NCBI RefSeq assembly: GCF_001544455.2
Contig: NZ_FCOC02000018.1
Location: forward strand, 62,001-126,000
DNA: 64,000 nucleotides
Direction: 5' to 3'
Source: Caballeronia sordidicola
GTDB taxonomy: Bacteria; Pseudomonadota; Gammaproteobacteria; Burkholderiales; Burkholderiaceae
The position numbers and the translations under genes were made by a program. This document shows, in pieces, positions 55,718 to 63,835 of this stretch (position 1 is its first letter; every line of letters begins with the position of its first letter). The notes under the pieces are model-generated. The model worked only from the letters and a program-made list of their open reading frames with translations. It did no database searches and had not been told where the DNA came from.

Positions 55718-56469
55718 TCAGTTGCTAAAGTTGAAAGCGAACGGTTGCGAATAGGCTGCCCGGACGGGCTTGCCGTCTTCCATGTAGGGATGGCAGGCGC
55801 TTGCATGCATGGCCTCGAGTGCCGTGTTGTCGAGGCGCGAGTAGCCGCTGCTTTTCTGTAGCTTGATGTCCTCGAGGTTGCCGCTCAGACCAACCACGAA
55901 ATGGACGACTGCCGTGCCGGTTTCATTCATGCGCTTCGACAGAGGGGGATATGCTGGCTTGGCGATATCGCAGTCGAGATGTGCAACATCCTTCGGGGCG
56001 TTGATGGTCATTGTTTCCCGGCTGATCACGGGCGCTGCAGGTAGTGTGGCCGCAGGTGTTGCCTGTGTTGCCGGTGTCGGTGGAGAATCGGCAGGCGTTG
56101 CAGGGGCAATCGAAGACGGCGTATCGCTAAGCTTGGCGGGCGTGGGCGTCGACTTGACTGTGGACACGTGGTGTTCGGCCGGATGTGGTCTTGGATGCGA
56201 TTTGGGCGGTGCTGGCTGAGGCGGCGCTGACGATTTCAATGCCGCAGGTGCTGCGACGGGCGCCGGGGTTTCGCTGATTAATTCGGCACTGATGGTGTGT
56301 GATTCGATTGGCCGCTCGACTGGCTGATCACGGGTGTAGAGAATCAGTATGAGTACGCCAATGTGTGCAGCCAGCACGATTCCGGCGGCGGGGATGATGT
56401 GGCGCACGGGCGGCCGGTTCGTATGGTTAGCCCGGCTTGCGGAGTCTTGATCCGGCAGGGGACCCTCAT
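55718..56469 (-). pseudogene. tonB: tonB, intact C-terminus but apparent one-base frameshift near the start
   Basis: The readable frame gives a membrane anchor (HIIPAAGIVLAAHIGVLILI), a Pro/Ala/Lys/Ser/Thr-rich periplasmic linker and a C-terminal TonB domain (YPPLSKRMNETGTAVVHFVV, then SSGYSRLDNTALEAM). No ATG lies in this frame before the anchor. The ATG at 56469 is one frame off: one extra C in the GGGG/CCCC run at 56458-56461 would give MRVPLPDQDSASRANHTNRP running into the anchor, 250 residues in all. A GTG at 56407 in the correct frame could be a natural start (229 residues) but has no visible ribosome site. So the gene is either functional from GTG or truncated, or the base is a sequencing loss. 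Confidence 0.85.
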
Positions 56470-56496
56470 AACGGCATCGGCGTGCTCGAGATGTCT

Positions 56497-57156
56497 TCAG
56501 GCGCGCCGGTAATACGCCTTGATCCGGTTTCCTTCCTGCAGTAGGCCCATTGCAAGCATCAGGCTGCCGATCAGCAGCGTGGCCAATTGGTCCAGATGCG
56601 CAATTCCGCCCAACGTTCCCGCTGCCCCGATAGCAGCTGCGCCGGCTGACACCGCATCTGCCCTCGCGTGCCAGGCTCCGGCGGTCAAGAGGCCTGCCGC
56701 TTCGGTCTCTGCTGGATCCAGTTGTCCGGCGGCCATATGGAAATGGCGCGCGACGTATTCGCGGGTGCAGATGACAAGGATCGCTATGAAAATGGCCGCG
56801 GTCTGAGCCGGCGGTGAAATGTCCCCGTCGGTCGAGGTCGCGCACAGGCCTTGCCAGATCAGCTCGCCGCCGACCAGCATCAACACCGCGGCTGCGGCGG
56901 TCGAGGGGAGCCATGCCTTCCGGCGGGCGGCGAGCGGTGGCGCCACGCCGGCTCGATTTGATAGCCACAGCGGCAGAAACAGTATCGCGTCGATTACCAG
57001 ATCCACCAGCGTGTGGATTCCGTCGGCCACAATCGCGTGCGAGCCGGTCAGGTAACCAGTGGCGATCTCGATCGTCATCAACGCAACGTTCGTGGCGATA
57101 CCGAGGCGTGCGGCGCGCAGCGAAACCTGCTCGGGTTGGGCTGTAACCGTAGGCAT
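56497..57156 (-). CDS. Cation diffusion facilitator (CDF) metal transporter lacking the cytoplasmic C-terminal domain
   Basis: 219 residues with about six membrane segments. CDF metal-site motifs are present: VADGIHTLVDLVIDA in the second helix and AWHARADAVSAGAAAIG in the fifth (HxxxD). CDF proteins usually have ~300 residues with a metal-binding C-terminal domain. Here the protein ends right after the last helix (GNRIKAYYRRA), and the tonB reading frame follows within 30 bases. C-terminal-less CDFs do exist. It is the first gene of the CDF-tonB-exbB-exbD group. It may efflux Fe(II), Mn or Zn; the substrate cannot be told from sequence. Confidence 0.85.
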   Translation of the reverse strand: MPTVTAQPEQVSLRAARLGIATNVALMTIEIATGYLTGSHAIVADGIHTLVDLVIDAILFLPLWLSNRAGVAPPLAARRKAWLPSTAAAAVLMLVGGELIWQGLCATSTDGDISPPAQTAAIFIAILVICTREYVARHFHMAAGQLDPAETEAAGLLTAGAWHARADAVSAGAAAIGAAGTLGGIAHLDQLATLLIGSLMLAMGLLQEGNRIKAYYRRA

Positions 57157-57415
57157 GCGTGGTTTGCGGGGATGGGTTTGTTGCGTACGGTACCGGCGTC
57201 GGATGGCGTGCCGATGACAGGCTGGGATCCGGCTGTTACGGAGGCCGGCATCCTTGCGGTTGTAGTGGTAGTTTAAGGGCGCATGGCGCCCAAAACCGGC
57301 GGTAGCCTATCCTGCAATCACTCGTTTTAACTGCACTTTTTGTCGCCCGGAGTAAACGTTTTGCGCAGAGGTCGCGGCTTTCACGCAAATGACAGTTCAG
57401 GCCCTGTGGGAACGG

Positions 57416-57985
57416 TGCGTAAGCCGGTGCGAAGAAATTGCGTAACGATCGCTGTGAAAGGGTAAACACCGTGCGCTTGCGGGTGCGCAAAAAATGCGTA
57501 GCCGCGTGCGTCATGCTCTCCCAGCTCAGGTTAAACGGTGTGCGAGAAAGTTGCGTACCTCCTGTGTACAGAGGTGCGTACCTCGTGAGTACCGATGTGC
57601 GTCAAGGTGGTCGCACCCGGCGCAAACCGCGTGCGTTAGAAATGCGGATCGGCGGAACAATACAATGCGTTCCGGCTGCGAGCCGGAAAACGGGCGAAAG
57701 CGCATCGCCTGCGCACGGAGGATACAGAACTTGCCCCGCGCGTGTGTAACGCAAGACGCAGGGTGAGCGTGATGCGTCCGCAGAAATGGCGAACCTCGCG
57801 CGTTGAGGGTTCACAGGGACGTGCAAAGCGGTTGCGCCTGGGGCGACGATATCGCGGCGTAAAGCTTTCCGCGTTCTGCGTAAACGTGTTGCCTAACTAG
57901 GGCGGCAAGCTGTCCGTGACTGGCGTAAACGGCGTGCGCAAGCGCGGCGAACGGCCATGCGTTGAGGTGGAAACGTTGCGTGCGT
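57416..57985 (+). repeat. Cluster of TGCGT(A/C) direct motifs, several at 23-bp spacing: iteron or partition site candidate
   Basis: The 57157-58144 gap (~1 kb) has no convincing gene. On the + strand TGCGT occurs at 57416, 57439, 57495, 57507, 57552, 57575, 57598, 57632, 57666, 57773, 57877, 57958, 57977 and 57981, with two more at 58083 and 58090. It is far rarer on the other strand. The pairs 57416/57439 and 57552/57575/57598 are exactly 23 bp apart. A stb-like partition operon starts just downstream. StbA of plasmid R388 binds arrays of short direct repeats upstream of its own gene, so this is a plausible centromere or iteron region. Confidence 0.55.
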
Positions 57986-58009
57986 ACGACATGCGAAAAA
58001 AAGTGCGCT

Positions 58010-58045
58010 GTTCCCCCGTGTTCCCACGAGTTCCCCAGAGTTCCT
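58010..58045 (+). repeat. Four GTTCC(C) boxes at exact 10-bp periodicity
   Basis: GTTCC starts at 58010, 58020, 58030 and 58040. The helical phase puts all four on one face of the DNA, ~30 bp upstream of a TTGACA element. This is a likely operator for a cooperatively binding protein, perhaps the StbA-like product encoded downstream. Confidence 0.6.
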
Positions 58046-58074
58046 ACTGCGCCTTTCTGAGCAAAAAGATGGCG

Positions 58075-58103
58075 TTGACAGGTGCGTGGTGCGTGATCAC
58101 GAT
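58075..58103 (+). promoter_or_regulatory. Possible sigma-70 promoter of the stb-like operon
   Basis: A consensus TTGACA lies at 58075-58080, and 17 bases later CACGAT (58098-58103) is a weak -10 match. The start codon of the first gene follows at 58145 after GGAGG. Two TGCGT motifs fall between the hexamers, so a protein bound there would block transcription. Confidence 0.4.
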
Positions 58104-58144
58104 GGTACGCAGGCGGTGTGGTCCGATGTGCGCTGGAGGTCGCG

Positions 58145-58636
58145 ATGCCTGTTGCCAAGGTCTATACGAAATCGCAATGGGACGCGTTTGCCCGTACGCT
58201 CGATGCGTTACCCGAGAAACCCGAAGCCGAACGCGGTCTCGGCGTGCGTGATGCGATGAAAGACATGCGTGCCCATATCCGTAGTGCGCAAACCAAGGGA
58301 TATACGCTGGAGCAGATCGCGGAGCAGGCAAAACAGGCAGGCATCGATATCACGGCTGGCACGATCCGTTATGCGCTGCGCTCGGGAAGGAAGGGAAACA
58401 GCACAGGTAGCACGGCACGTGCGGCGACGAGAGCGCCCGCAACGGGAACGGTCACGACACTGCCCCGTGCGCACGGGGTAGCGCAGGGCGGCGCGTCACG
58501 CACGAACAGCAGCCTGCGTAATGAGCTACGCACTGAAGCGCGTGCGCATGGGGGAAAAACAGAAGTCAAACCGCAACCCAAGCCGGTACAGGGTTCGCTC
58601 GCATTTGCGATCAAACCCGATACCGACGATCTGTAA
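58145..58636 (+). CDS. StbA-like DNA-binding protein
   Basis: The start at 58145 follows GGAGG (58135-58139), giving 163 residues. Residues ~30-85 hold a helix-turn-helix-like stretch (MRAHIRSAQTKGYTLEQIAE, then TAGTIRYALRSG) resembling the N-terminus of plasmid StbA-type proteins. The rest is basic, low in complexity and probably disordered, ending with an acidic tail (IKPDTDDL). It is the first gene of a three-gene run with a ParA-like ATPase second, the order of stbABC in R388-type plasmids. It probably binds the upstream repeats to anchor or segregate the replicon and to repress the operon. Confidence 0.65.
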   Translation: MPVAKVYTKSQWDAFARTLDALPEKPEAERGLGVRDAMKDMRAHIRSAQTKGYTLEQIAEQAKQAGIDITAGTIRYALRSGRKGNSTGSTARAATRAPATGTVTTLPRAHGVAQGGASRTNSSLRNELRTEARAHGGKTEVKPQPKPVQGSLAFAIKPDTDDL

Positions 58637-58645
58637 AGGACGGCT

Positions 58646-59338
58646 ATGGCAACGACCCTCAGGCCCATCTATCTGGTGGGCGGCAGCAAGGGCGGTGTGG
58701 GCAAAAGCATCGTCGCGTTGGCGCTGGCCGACCACATGCAACGGCGCGATGCGAACCTCGTACTGGTCGAGACGGACACATCGAATCCGGATGTGATGAA
58801 GGCGATTCATGCGGAGATCGAAAGCGCGGCGTTCGACCTCGATGACGCGGACGGCTGGATTGAACTCGTCAACTACTGTGACGCGAAGCGTGACGCGGTG
58901 GTGATCGTCAATACGGCGGCACGCAATCAGGCGGGCGTGGCGCGATACGGCGCGACGCTCGCCAACACGCTCGACGAACTGGCGCGGCGGCTGGTCGTGT
59001 TCTGGGTCATCAACCGGCAGCGCGACAGTCTGGAACTGCTGCGCGAGTTCGGCGCGACGTTTGCCGATGCGACAACCCACGTCGTGCGCAACGGCTATTT
59101 CGGCACGGCGGACAAGTTCACGCTCTATCAGGATTCGAACATCCGCAAGGGCATCGAAGCGAGGGGGAAGTCACTCGACTTTCCCGACCTTGCGGATCGT
59201 GTGGCCGACGACCTGCGCAGCCAGCGACTGTCGGTGCGCAAGGCGGCAGAGACGTTGCCTATCGGGCAGCGCGCCGAACTGTTGCGCTGGCGCTCGCTCT
59301 ATGACGCGATGTTTGCCGGGGCCATCGCCGATGGCTGA
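58646..59338 (+). CDS. ParA/MinD-type P-loop ATPase (StbB-like)
   Basis: 230 residues beginning with the deviant Walker A motif GGSKGGVGKS. A conserved acidic stretch (VLVETDTSNPDV) and a Walker B-like strand (RDAVVIVNTAA) follow. The fold is of the ParA/MinD/StbB class used for positioning or segregating low-copy DNA. The start lies ten bases after the StbA-like stop, and the end overlaps the next gene by eight bases (59331-59338). In R388, StbB affects conjugation and positioning, with StbA responsible for stability. The exact role here is inferred. Confidence 0.8.
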   Translation: MATTLRPIYLVGGSKGGVGKSIVALALADHMQRRDANLVLVETDTSNPDVMKAIHAEIESAAFDLDDADGWIELVNYCDAKRDAVVIVNTAARNQAGVARYGATLANTLDELARRLVVFWVINRQRDSLELLREFGATFADATTHVVRNGYFGTADKFTLYQDSNIRKGIEARGKSLDFPDLADRVADDLRSQRLSVRKAAETLPIGQRAELLRWRSLYDAMFAGAIADG

Positions 59339-60050
59339 CCGACTCTTGGGACCTTCGGCACACCCGCGACGTCCGGGGCGCTCGCGGCGTGCGCACCCAC
59401 CTGATCCGCTTGCGCGCCTGTTCCTCGACGTGTCGGGCGAAGTCCCGGACGACGCGAGCATCGCGCGCATGCGGCGCGTGTCGGCTGCACTGAACCTGCG
59501 CGATAACGATGCGCTCTGGTCGGTGCTCGCCGTGCTCGAATACTATGCGCGGCTGTACGAGGTGATGCCGGATCGCATCAGGAAAGTTGGCGAGGGCGGC
59601 CTCGACACAATGCGCACCGAAGCGAGGGAAGCGACGGATGGGCTGATGGCGCAGCACCGGGATGCACTCGCGCGCTGCAAGGAAACGATACGGCTTGCCG
59701 AGCACATGATCCGCGAGCACGAGGAACGATACCGGACCGCTCTCGCGGGGCTGAACGAGGCCGCGCTCGAAGCGCTGGTGGACCGTGCCGCTAACCGGAT
59801 CGCGCGTGCAGCGGGTAATCGTCTGGTGGGCGCGTTCGCCATCGCGGCACGCGAGCAACGCGCGCGACTTGACGGGGCCGTTGCGGCTTTCGAGCGGGCG
59901 ACGCAGGAAGCGGGTCAGCAGGCGCAGGTCGGGGCGCAAACTCTGGAGCGGAGGTACTGGCGTGCGTTGCAGGCCATGATGGCGGTCGCGCTGGTTGCGC
60001 TGGGCAGTGCGGCAGCGACGGCCGTCTGGCTGGCCGTATGGCGGGGATAG
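59331..60050 (+). CDS. Third gene of the stb-like operon (StbC position), coiled-coil plus C-terminal membrane helix
   Basis: 239 residues starting at the ATG that overlaps the StbB-like stop. I do not recognise a catalytic domain. The N-terminal ~35 residues are basic and Pro-rich. The middle is helical and charged (EEATDGLMAQHRDAL-type heptads to ~200), suggesting a coiled coil. One C-terminal membrane segment (ALQAMMAVALVALGSAAATA) follows, with a tail WLAVWRG. This layout resembles small membrane-anchored partners encoded beside StbB or mobilisation proteins on plasmids. A partner role for the ATPase is inferred from overlap and position only. Confidence 0.6.
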   Translation: MADRLLGPSAHPRRPGRSRRAHPPDPLARLFLDVSGEVPDDASIARMRRVSAALNLRDNDALWSVLAVLEYYARLYEVMPDRIRKVGEGGLDTMRTEAREATDGLMAQHRDALARCKETIRLAEHMIREHEERYRTALAGLNEAALEALVDRAANRIARAAGNRLVGAFAIAAREQRARLDGAVAAFERATQEAGQQAQVGAQTLERRYWRALQAMMAVALVALGSAAATAVWLAVWRG

Positions 60051-60067
60051 GGCAGGGCGCGACAGGG

Positions 60068-60103
60068 TGCGACAAGCGGGAAGCGGATTCCCGGCCTGTC
60101 GCA
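60068..60103. terminator. Bidirectional hairpin terminator between convergent genes
   Basis: The outer arms TGCGACA (60068-60074) and TGTCGCA (60097-60103) pair perfectly. The inner arms CGGGAA (60077-60082) and TTCCCG (60088-60093) pair around a 5-base loop. It lies between the end of the StbC-like gene (+) and the end of a minus-strand gene at 60111. There is no long T-run, so it may act as a structural or Rho-assisted terminator. Confidence 0.75.
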
Positions 60104-60110
60104 TCATGGG

Positions 60111-60350
60111 CTAGTGCGCAGCGTTGCGCTGTGCAATGACTGACCTGATCTCCATCGCGAGGCGGACCAGATCGTCGGCCTCGACGGCGATCAGGGGCGA
60201 CACGAAGCCGGCTTCTGCGGCCCGACCGAGCGCGACGTGGAAGTGTTTCCCGTTGCCGTATTCGTCGTCCGTCACTTCAACGGCGGTCGTGAAGACGTGG
60301 CCGGAATCGTGATTGATCGCGCTCACGATGACCTTGATGGATTTTTTCAT
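60111..60350 (-). CDS. Small hypothetical protein (79 aa)
   Basis: The start at 60350 has a strong GGAGAGG ribosome site seven bases upstream. The protein begins MKKSIKVIVSAINHDSGHVF and is a compact, acidic, apparently soluble alpha/beta-like chain with no membrane segment or cysteine. I do not recognise a family. It lies directly downstream of the ParB-family gene on the same strand, which suggests co-transcription and a replicon-backbone function. Confidence 0.7.
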   Translation of the reverse strand: MKKSIKVIVSAINHDSGHVFTTAVEVTDDEYGNGKHFHVALGRAAEAGFVSPLIAVEADDLVRLAMEIRSVIAQRNAAH

Positions 60351-60471
60351 GATTGCCTCTCCTTGAATGTGCGCATGCCGCTGACGGCATGCGGGTAGGG
60401 GCGGTGCAGTCCTGCCGGGCTGCACCCGGTCAAGCAGGTTCCACCGGACTGACCGGCGGAACCTGCGCGGA

Positions 60472-62871
60472 TTACGCAGCGTCCTGCGCCATGGACATGC
60501 CATCGGTAGGCGTTGCGGGCGGTACACTCGCGACGGTTGCAGCGGTTGGGAACGGCCACGCGGGCAGCGCACCGTTGCCACCCGTCGCGGCTGGCTCAGG
60601 TGCTCCGGTCGAACCGTCCACCGGTGACGGGGAGCCGACACCTTCGCCGGGTTCCGTGCCGTTGATCCGGTCGTTATCGGGCTTATTAGCGGGCTTATTA
60701 GCGGGCTCATTAGCGGGCTCATTAGCGTGGCCAGTACCGTGGTCATCGCCGTACGCGTCGCCGTCCTGCAGCGCTTCGTCGCCGGTGTCGCCTTCTTCGT
60801 CGTCATCCTCATCCGCGTCACGGGCCACGCCGTAGGAGCGCGCTGCCGGGACTTCGCGGTCGGTGAGGACTTCCGGGAGCCATGCGGACTTCGCGAGCCG
60901 CAGTTCGGCAGCGGCTGCCGCGTCGACCTTTTTCATCTTGCCGAGGTCGGCGGCGATCTTCGGTGACACGGCGCTGGCGACAACTTCGGCGATGCGCGCC
61001 TTGCTGACGTGATCGAAATACGAGGCGCGCGTGGGCGTCCAGTACCGCGTCATGTCGAGGTTCAGCGCGCTGGCGAGCGCATTGATGGCATGGGGCTTTT
61101 CCTCCCCGGCGATGCCGTCGAGCAGGGTGCCGGTGCAGAAGGCGAGCAGGTCGAGCAGGGTCGTGCCGGGGTCCTGTTCGATCAGCCACGGCAGCAGGTC
61201 TGCGCGCCGCGTGGGGAGTTCGCGGCTCCACCGCTCGCGCTGCACCTCGATGAGGCTCCACGCGGTGCTGGCGGGCAGGTCGTCCGCCGCGCCGAGCAGG
61301 TTCTCGCGGTTGCTGTTGCACGACAGTGCAAGCGCATGCGGCGCGAAGCCGATCCCATACCGTTCCGGAAAGACTTCCGGAATCAGGCGTTGCAGGAGGG
61401 CGGCGAGGGCGACGGAGGGCTGTGCGATCAGTTCCGCATGAACGGCGGCAGTGCGATGTGCGGTCAGACGCTGGCAGAGCTTCGCGCTGTGGACTGGCTT
61501 CTCCTTCGCTTCGCGTTCCTCCGTCGCGCTGGATGCGCGTTCGGCTTCCGGCGTGCCGGTCACGGTCGCGCCTGCTGCGTCCAGTGCCGCGCTGTTCTCG
61601 CGGCGCACCAGGCCGCGCTCGATCACGAGTTGCCCCTGTAGGCTGACCATCACGAAGGCACCCGCTTCGGCCATCTGTTGAGCGTCCCACACGACGAGGC
61701 GGTTTTCGAGCGCGATGAGGGCGGCGCTCACCCGGTCGATCTCGGTTTCGAGCCGTTCGGCTTCCTCGTAGGCGTTCTCGTCGTCCTCCCCGAGGACGTC
61801 AAACTTTTCGGTCAGTTCGTCCTGCTGTGCGGTGAGCGTGTCCATCTCCCGCTGTTCGTCCTCGGTGAGGGCGCGTTGCAGCGGTAGCAGTCTGCCGTAG
61901 CGGTTCAGTTCCAGCACGTCACGCTCGATACGCTGTTCGGTCCAGCCCCAGCCCTCGGCCCGGACTGCTTCGGCGGTGGCGTCGAGCTTCGCGGCGGCAA
62001 GGCGTTGTAGGAGTTCCGCGTCGGCAATGTATCCGGCGTTTTCGTCGTCGCTGAAGAGATCACGACGAACGTATCCGCCCGCTCCCTCATAGGCGGCGAG
62101 GCCAACGAAGCGAACGAGGCGGCTGCGGCTCGCATCGATCTCGGCGCGCGTGATCGCCTGCCGCAGATAGTTGGGCTGGCGTTGCCATTCGTTCGCGTCG
62201 AACCAGATGTGTTCCTGCGTTTCGTGATCATCGGTGAGCGTAAGTGCCGAAAGCTGGTCGAGCGTGATGGCGTCTTCGCGCAGCAGTGCGAGCAGCTTCG
62301 GGGAGGCGCTGGCGAGCTTCATGCGTCGTTTTACCGTGATCGGCGCTGCCGAGAACAGGGCCGCGATGTAGTCGATACTGCGGCCTTCCTCGGCCAGCAT
62401 CCGGTAGGCGCGCAGCACGTCGAACGGGTCGAGTCCTTCGCGTTCGCTGTTCTCGATCAGCGAAACGGCGAGGGCTTCGCCTTCGCTGACGATGCGCACC
62501 GGGACCGGATAGTCGGCGGTGATGTGCTTCTGCCCGAACAGCAGGTCGAGTGCGGCCTGTCGGCGCTGACCGGCACAGACGCCAAACTTGCGATGTTTGC
62601 CTCGCGAGCCCTTCAGTTCGTGAACGACCAAGTTTTGGAGCAGCCCTTTTGCCCTGATGTTCGTGGCGAGCGAGTCAATGCCCGATAGCGGCTTCGTACG
62701 GGCATTGAGCGGCGAGCGCCGCAGGGCGGAATACGGCACGGTCACGACCGGCTGCTCGTTGCCGAAACTGGTTTCGAGCAGCGGCCCAGCGTTAGCCGTC
62801 GCGTCTGTGACGGTGTCGGCTTCGGCGGCGTTTGCGGTGTCGTTCATATGCGTGTTGACTTCGACTTGCAT
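60472..62871 (-). CDS. Large ParB/Spo0J-family DNA-binding protein
   Basis: 799 residues; GGAG lies ten bases before the ATG. Residues ~40-130 form the ParB N-terminal (CTPase-type) domain: PYSALRRSPLNART, IRAKGLLQNLVVHEL, CAGQRRQAAL and the SLIENSEREGLDPFDVLRAY box. A helix-turn-helix region follows (AALFSAAPITVKRRMKLASA). The central and C-terminal parts (~300-650) go well beyond chromosomal ParB (~300 residues), as in plasmid or ICE ParB-like proteins. The last ~120 residues are acidic, Gly/Pro/Asn-rich and contain a 4-residue repeat. It probably binds element DNA for partition or regulation. A dedicated ParA is not adjacent; the only ATPase visible is the StbB-like one. Confidence 0.85.
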   Translation of the reverse strand: MQVEVNTHMNDTANAAEADTVTDATANAGPLLETSFGNEQPVVTVPYSALRRSPLNARTKPLSGIDSLATNIRAKGLLQNLVVHELKGSRGKHRKFGVCAGQRRQAALDLLFGQKHITADYPVPVRIVSEGEALAVSLIENSEREGLDPFDVLRAYRMLAEEGRSIDYIAALFSAAPITVKRRMKLASASPKLLALLREDAITLDQLSALTLTDDHETQEHIWFDANEWQRQPNYLRQAITRAEIDASRSRLVRFVGLAAYEGAGGYVRRDLFSDDENAGYIADAELLQRLAAAKLDATAEAVRAEGWGWTEQRIERDVLELNRYGRLLPLQRALTEDEQREMDTLTAQQDELTEKFDVLGEDDENAYEEAERLETEIDRVSAALIALENRLVVWDAQQMAEAGAFVMVSLQGQLVIERGLVRRENSAALDAAGATVTGTPEAERASSATEEREAKEKPVHSAKLCQRLTAHRTAAVHAELIAQPSVALAALLQRLIPEVFPERYGIGFAPHALALSCNSNRENLLGAADDLPASTAWSLIEVQRERWSRELPTRRADLLPWLIEQDPGTTLLDLLAFCTGTLLDGIAGEEKPHAINALASALNLDMTRYWTPTRASYFDHVSKARIAEVVASAVSPKIAADLGKMKKVDAAAAAELRLAKSAWLPEVLTDREVPAARSYGVARDADEDDDEEGDTGDEALQDGDAYGDDHGTGHANEPANEPANKPANKPDNDRINGTEPGEGVGSPSPVDGSTGAPEPAATGGNGALPAWPFPTAATVASVPPATPTDGMSMAQDAA
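60679..60726 (-). repeat. 12-bp tandem repeat, four copies, in the ParB-family gene
   Basis: Four consecutive 12-mers (two GGGCTTATTAGC, two GGGCTCATTAGC on the + strand) encode NEPA, NEPA, NKPA, NKPA in the disordered C-terminal tail. Being in frame, copy-number change would only lengthen or shorten the tail. Confidence 0.95.
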
Positions 62872-63001
62872 GATTTACTCCAGATAGAAAAAAGAAGGTT
62901 CCGGGTCACGGTGCTGCGGGATACCGTCAGGGCCGGACCCGGATAGGAGTCCTGACGGAATGAACCGGCATCAGGCGGCGATGGGCTGCCGCGTGCCGTG
63001 C

Positions 63002-63835
63002 TTACGCCTTCATCTGGCGCATCGCCTCCGCGAGCATCCACAGCGCGCGGTTCAGTTTCACGTTCTGGTCGATGCCGGTGACGGGGCGGGTGGACATGGA
63101 GCGTCCGCTGCGTGAGCGTCCATGCAGGCCACCCTTGGTCAAGTGCTCTTGCACCTTGTTAAAAACCGTCCAGAGATCGTCGCGGCGGTCCTCGAAGCGA
63201 CGCGGGGCCAGCAACTGGCTTTCGATGATCGGGGCAGGGGCCTCGGCGTCGGTGGGGTCATAGCGCAGCGCGAGCGCGGACCGGGCGAAGGCGTGCTGCT
63301 CGTCGCGGTTCAGTTCAATGGTGCGCATGCCGTCTTTCTGCTCGCGGATCAGATCGAAGCCGTCGAGCACATCGAACGCACCGTTGATGACGTTCTGCAC
63401 CACGTTACCCTTGTGATGCACACGGATATCGCGCACGGTGTCCCCGGCGACCATGCCGTTGTGGCAAACAAATCTGAAGGCACCGGCCAGTAATTGAAAA
63501 CTGCTGCTGCCATCGTGAGAATTGAGGAGGATGATTTCGTTGACGTCCTGACCTGTGATTTCGGTGGCGGGGCGAAGGCGCAGCATGTGTTTCGTGTGCT
63601 CCCGCTTGTCCAGATCGCGCACGCGGGTCTGGCACACCATGAAGGGCTGGAAACCTTCGTTGCGCAGACCGCGCAGCACGTCGATGGTGGGGATGTAGGT
63701 GTAGCGCTCCGAGCGGCTTTGGTGCTTGCCGTCTGCGAAGATGGACGGGGCGACGCGGCGGATCTGGTCGTCCGACAGGGGCGAATCGGCGCGGAGCATC
63801 GGGGAGCCGTAACGGAAGGAAGAAGCGAGTTGCAT
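63002..63835 (-). CDS. DUF932 family protein
   Basis: 277 residues from the ATG at 63835 with GGAG ten bases upstream; an upstream in-frame ATG at 63859 lacks a ribosome site. The sequence has the DUF932 pattern: DGKHQSRSERYTYIPTIDVL near the N-terminus, then FQLLAGAFRFVCHNGMVAGD, followed by HHKGN. DUF932 proteins are common on plasmids, ICEs and phages, often next to ParB, antirestriction or DNA-repair genes. Their biochemical function is not established. Its presence supports a mobile or accessory-replicon backbone at this end. Confidence 0.88.
   Translation of the reverse strand: MQLASSFRYGSPMLRADSPLSDDQIRRVAPSIFADGKHQSRSERYTYIPTIDVLRGLRNEGFQPFMVCQTRVRDLDKREHTKHMLRLRPATEITGQDVNEIILLNSHDGSSSFQLLAGAFRFVCHNGMVAGDTVRDIRVHHKGNVVQNVINGAFDVLDGFDLIREQKDGMRTIELNRDEQHAFARSALALRYDPTDAEAPAPIIESQLLAPRRFEDRRDDLWTVFNKVQEHLTKGGLHGRSRSGRSMSTRPVTGIDQNVKLNRALWMLAEAMRQMKA

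Noticed and set aside
57438..57749. 103-residue + strand frame in the repeat region
   Set aside because: Composition reflects the TGCGT repeats; no ribosome site and no family resemblance.
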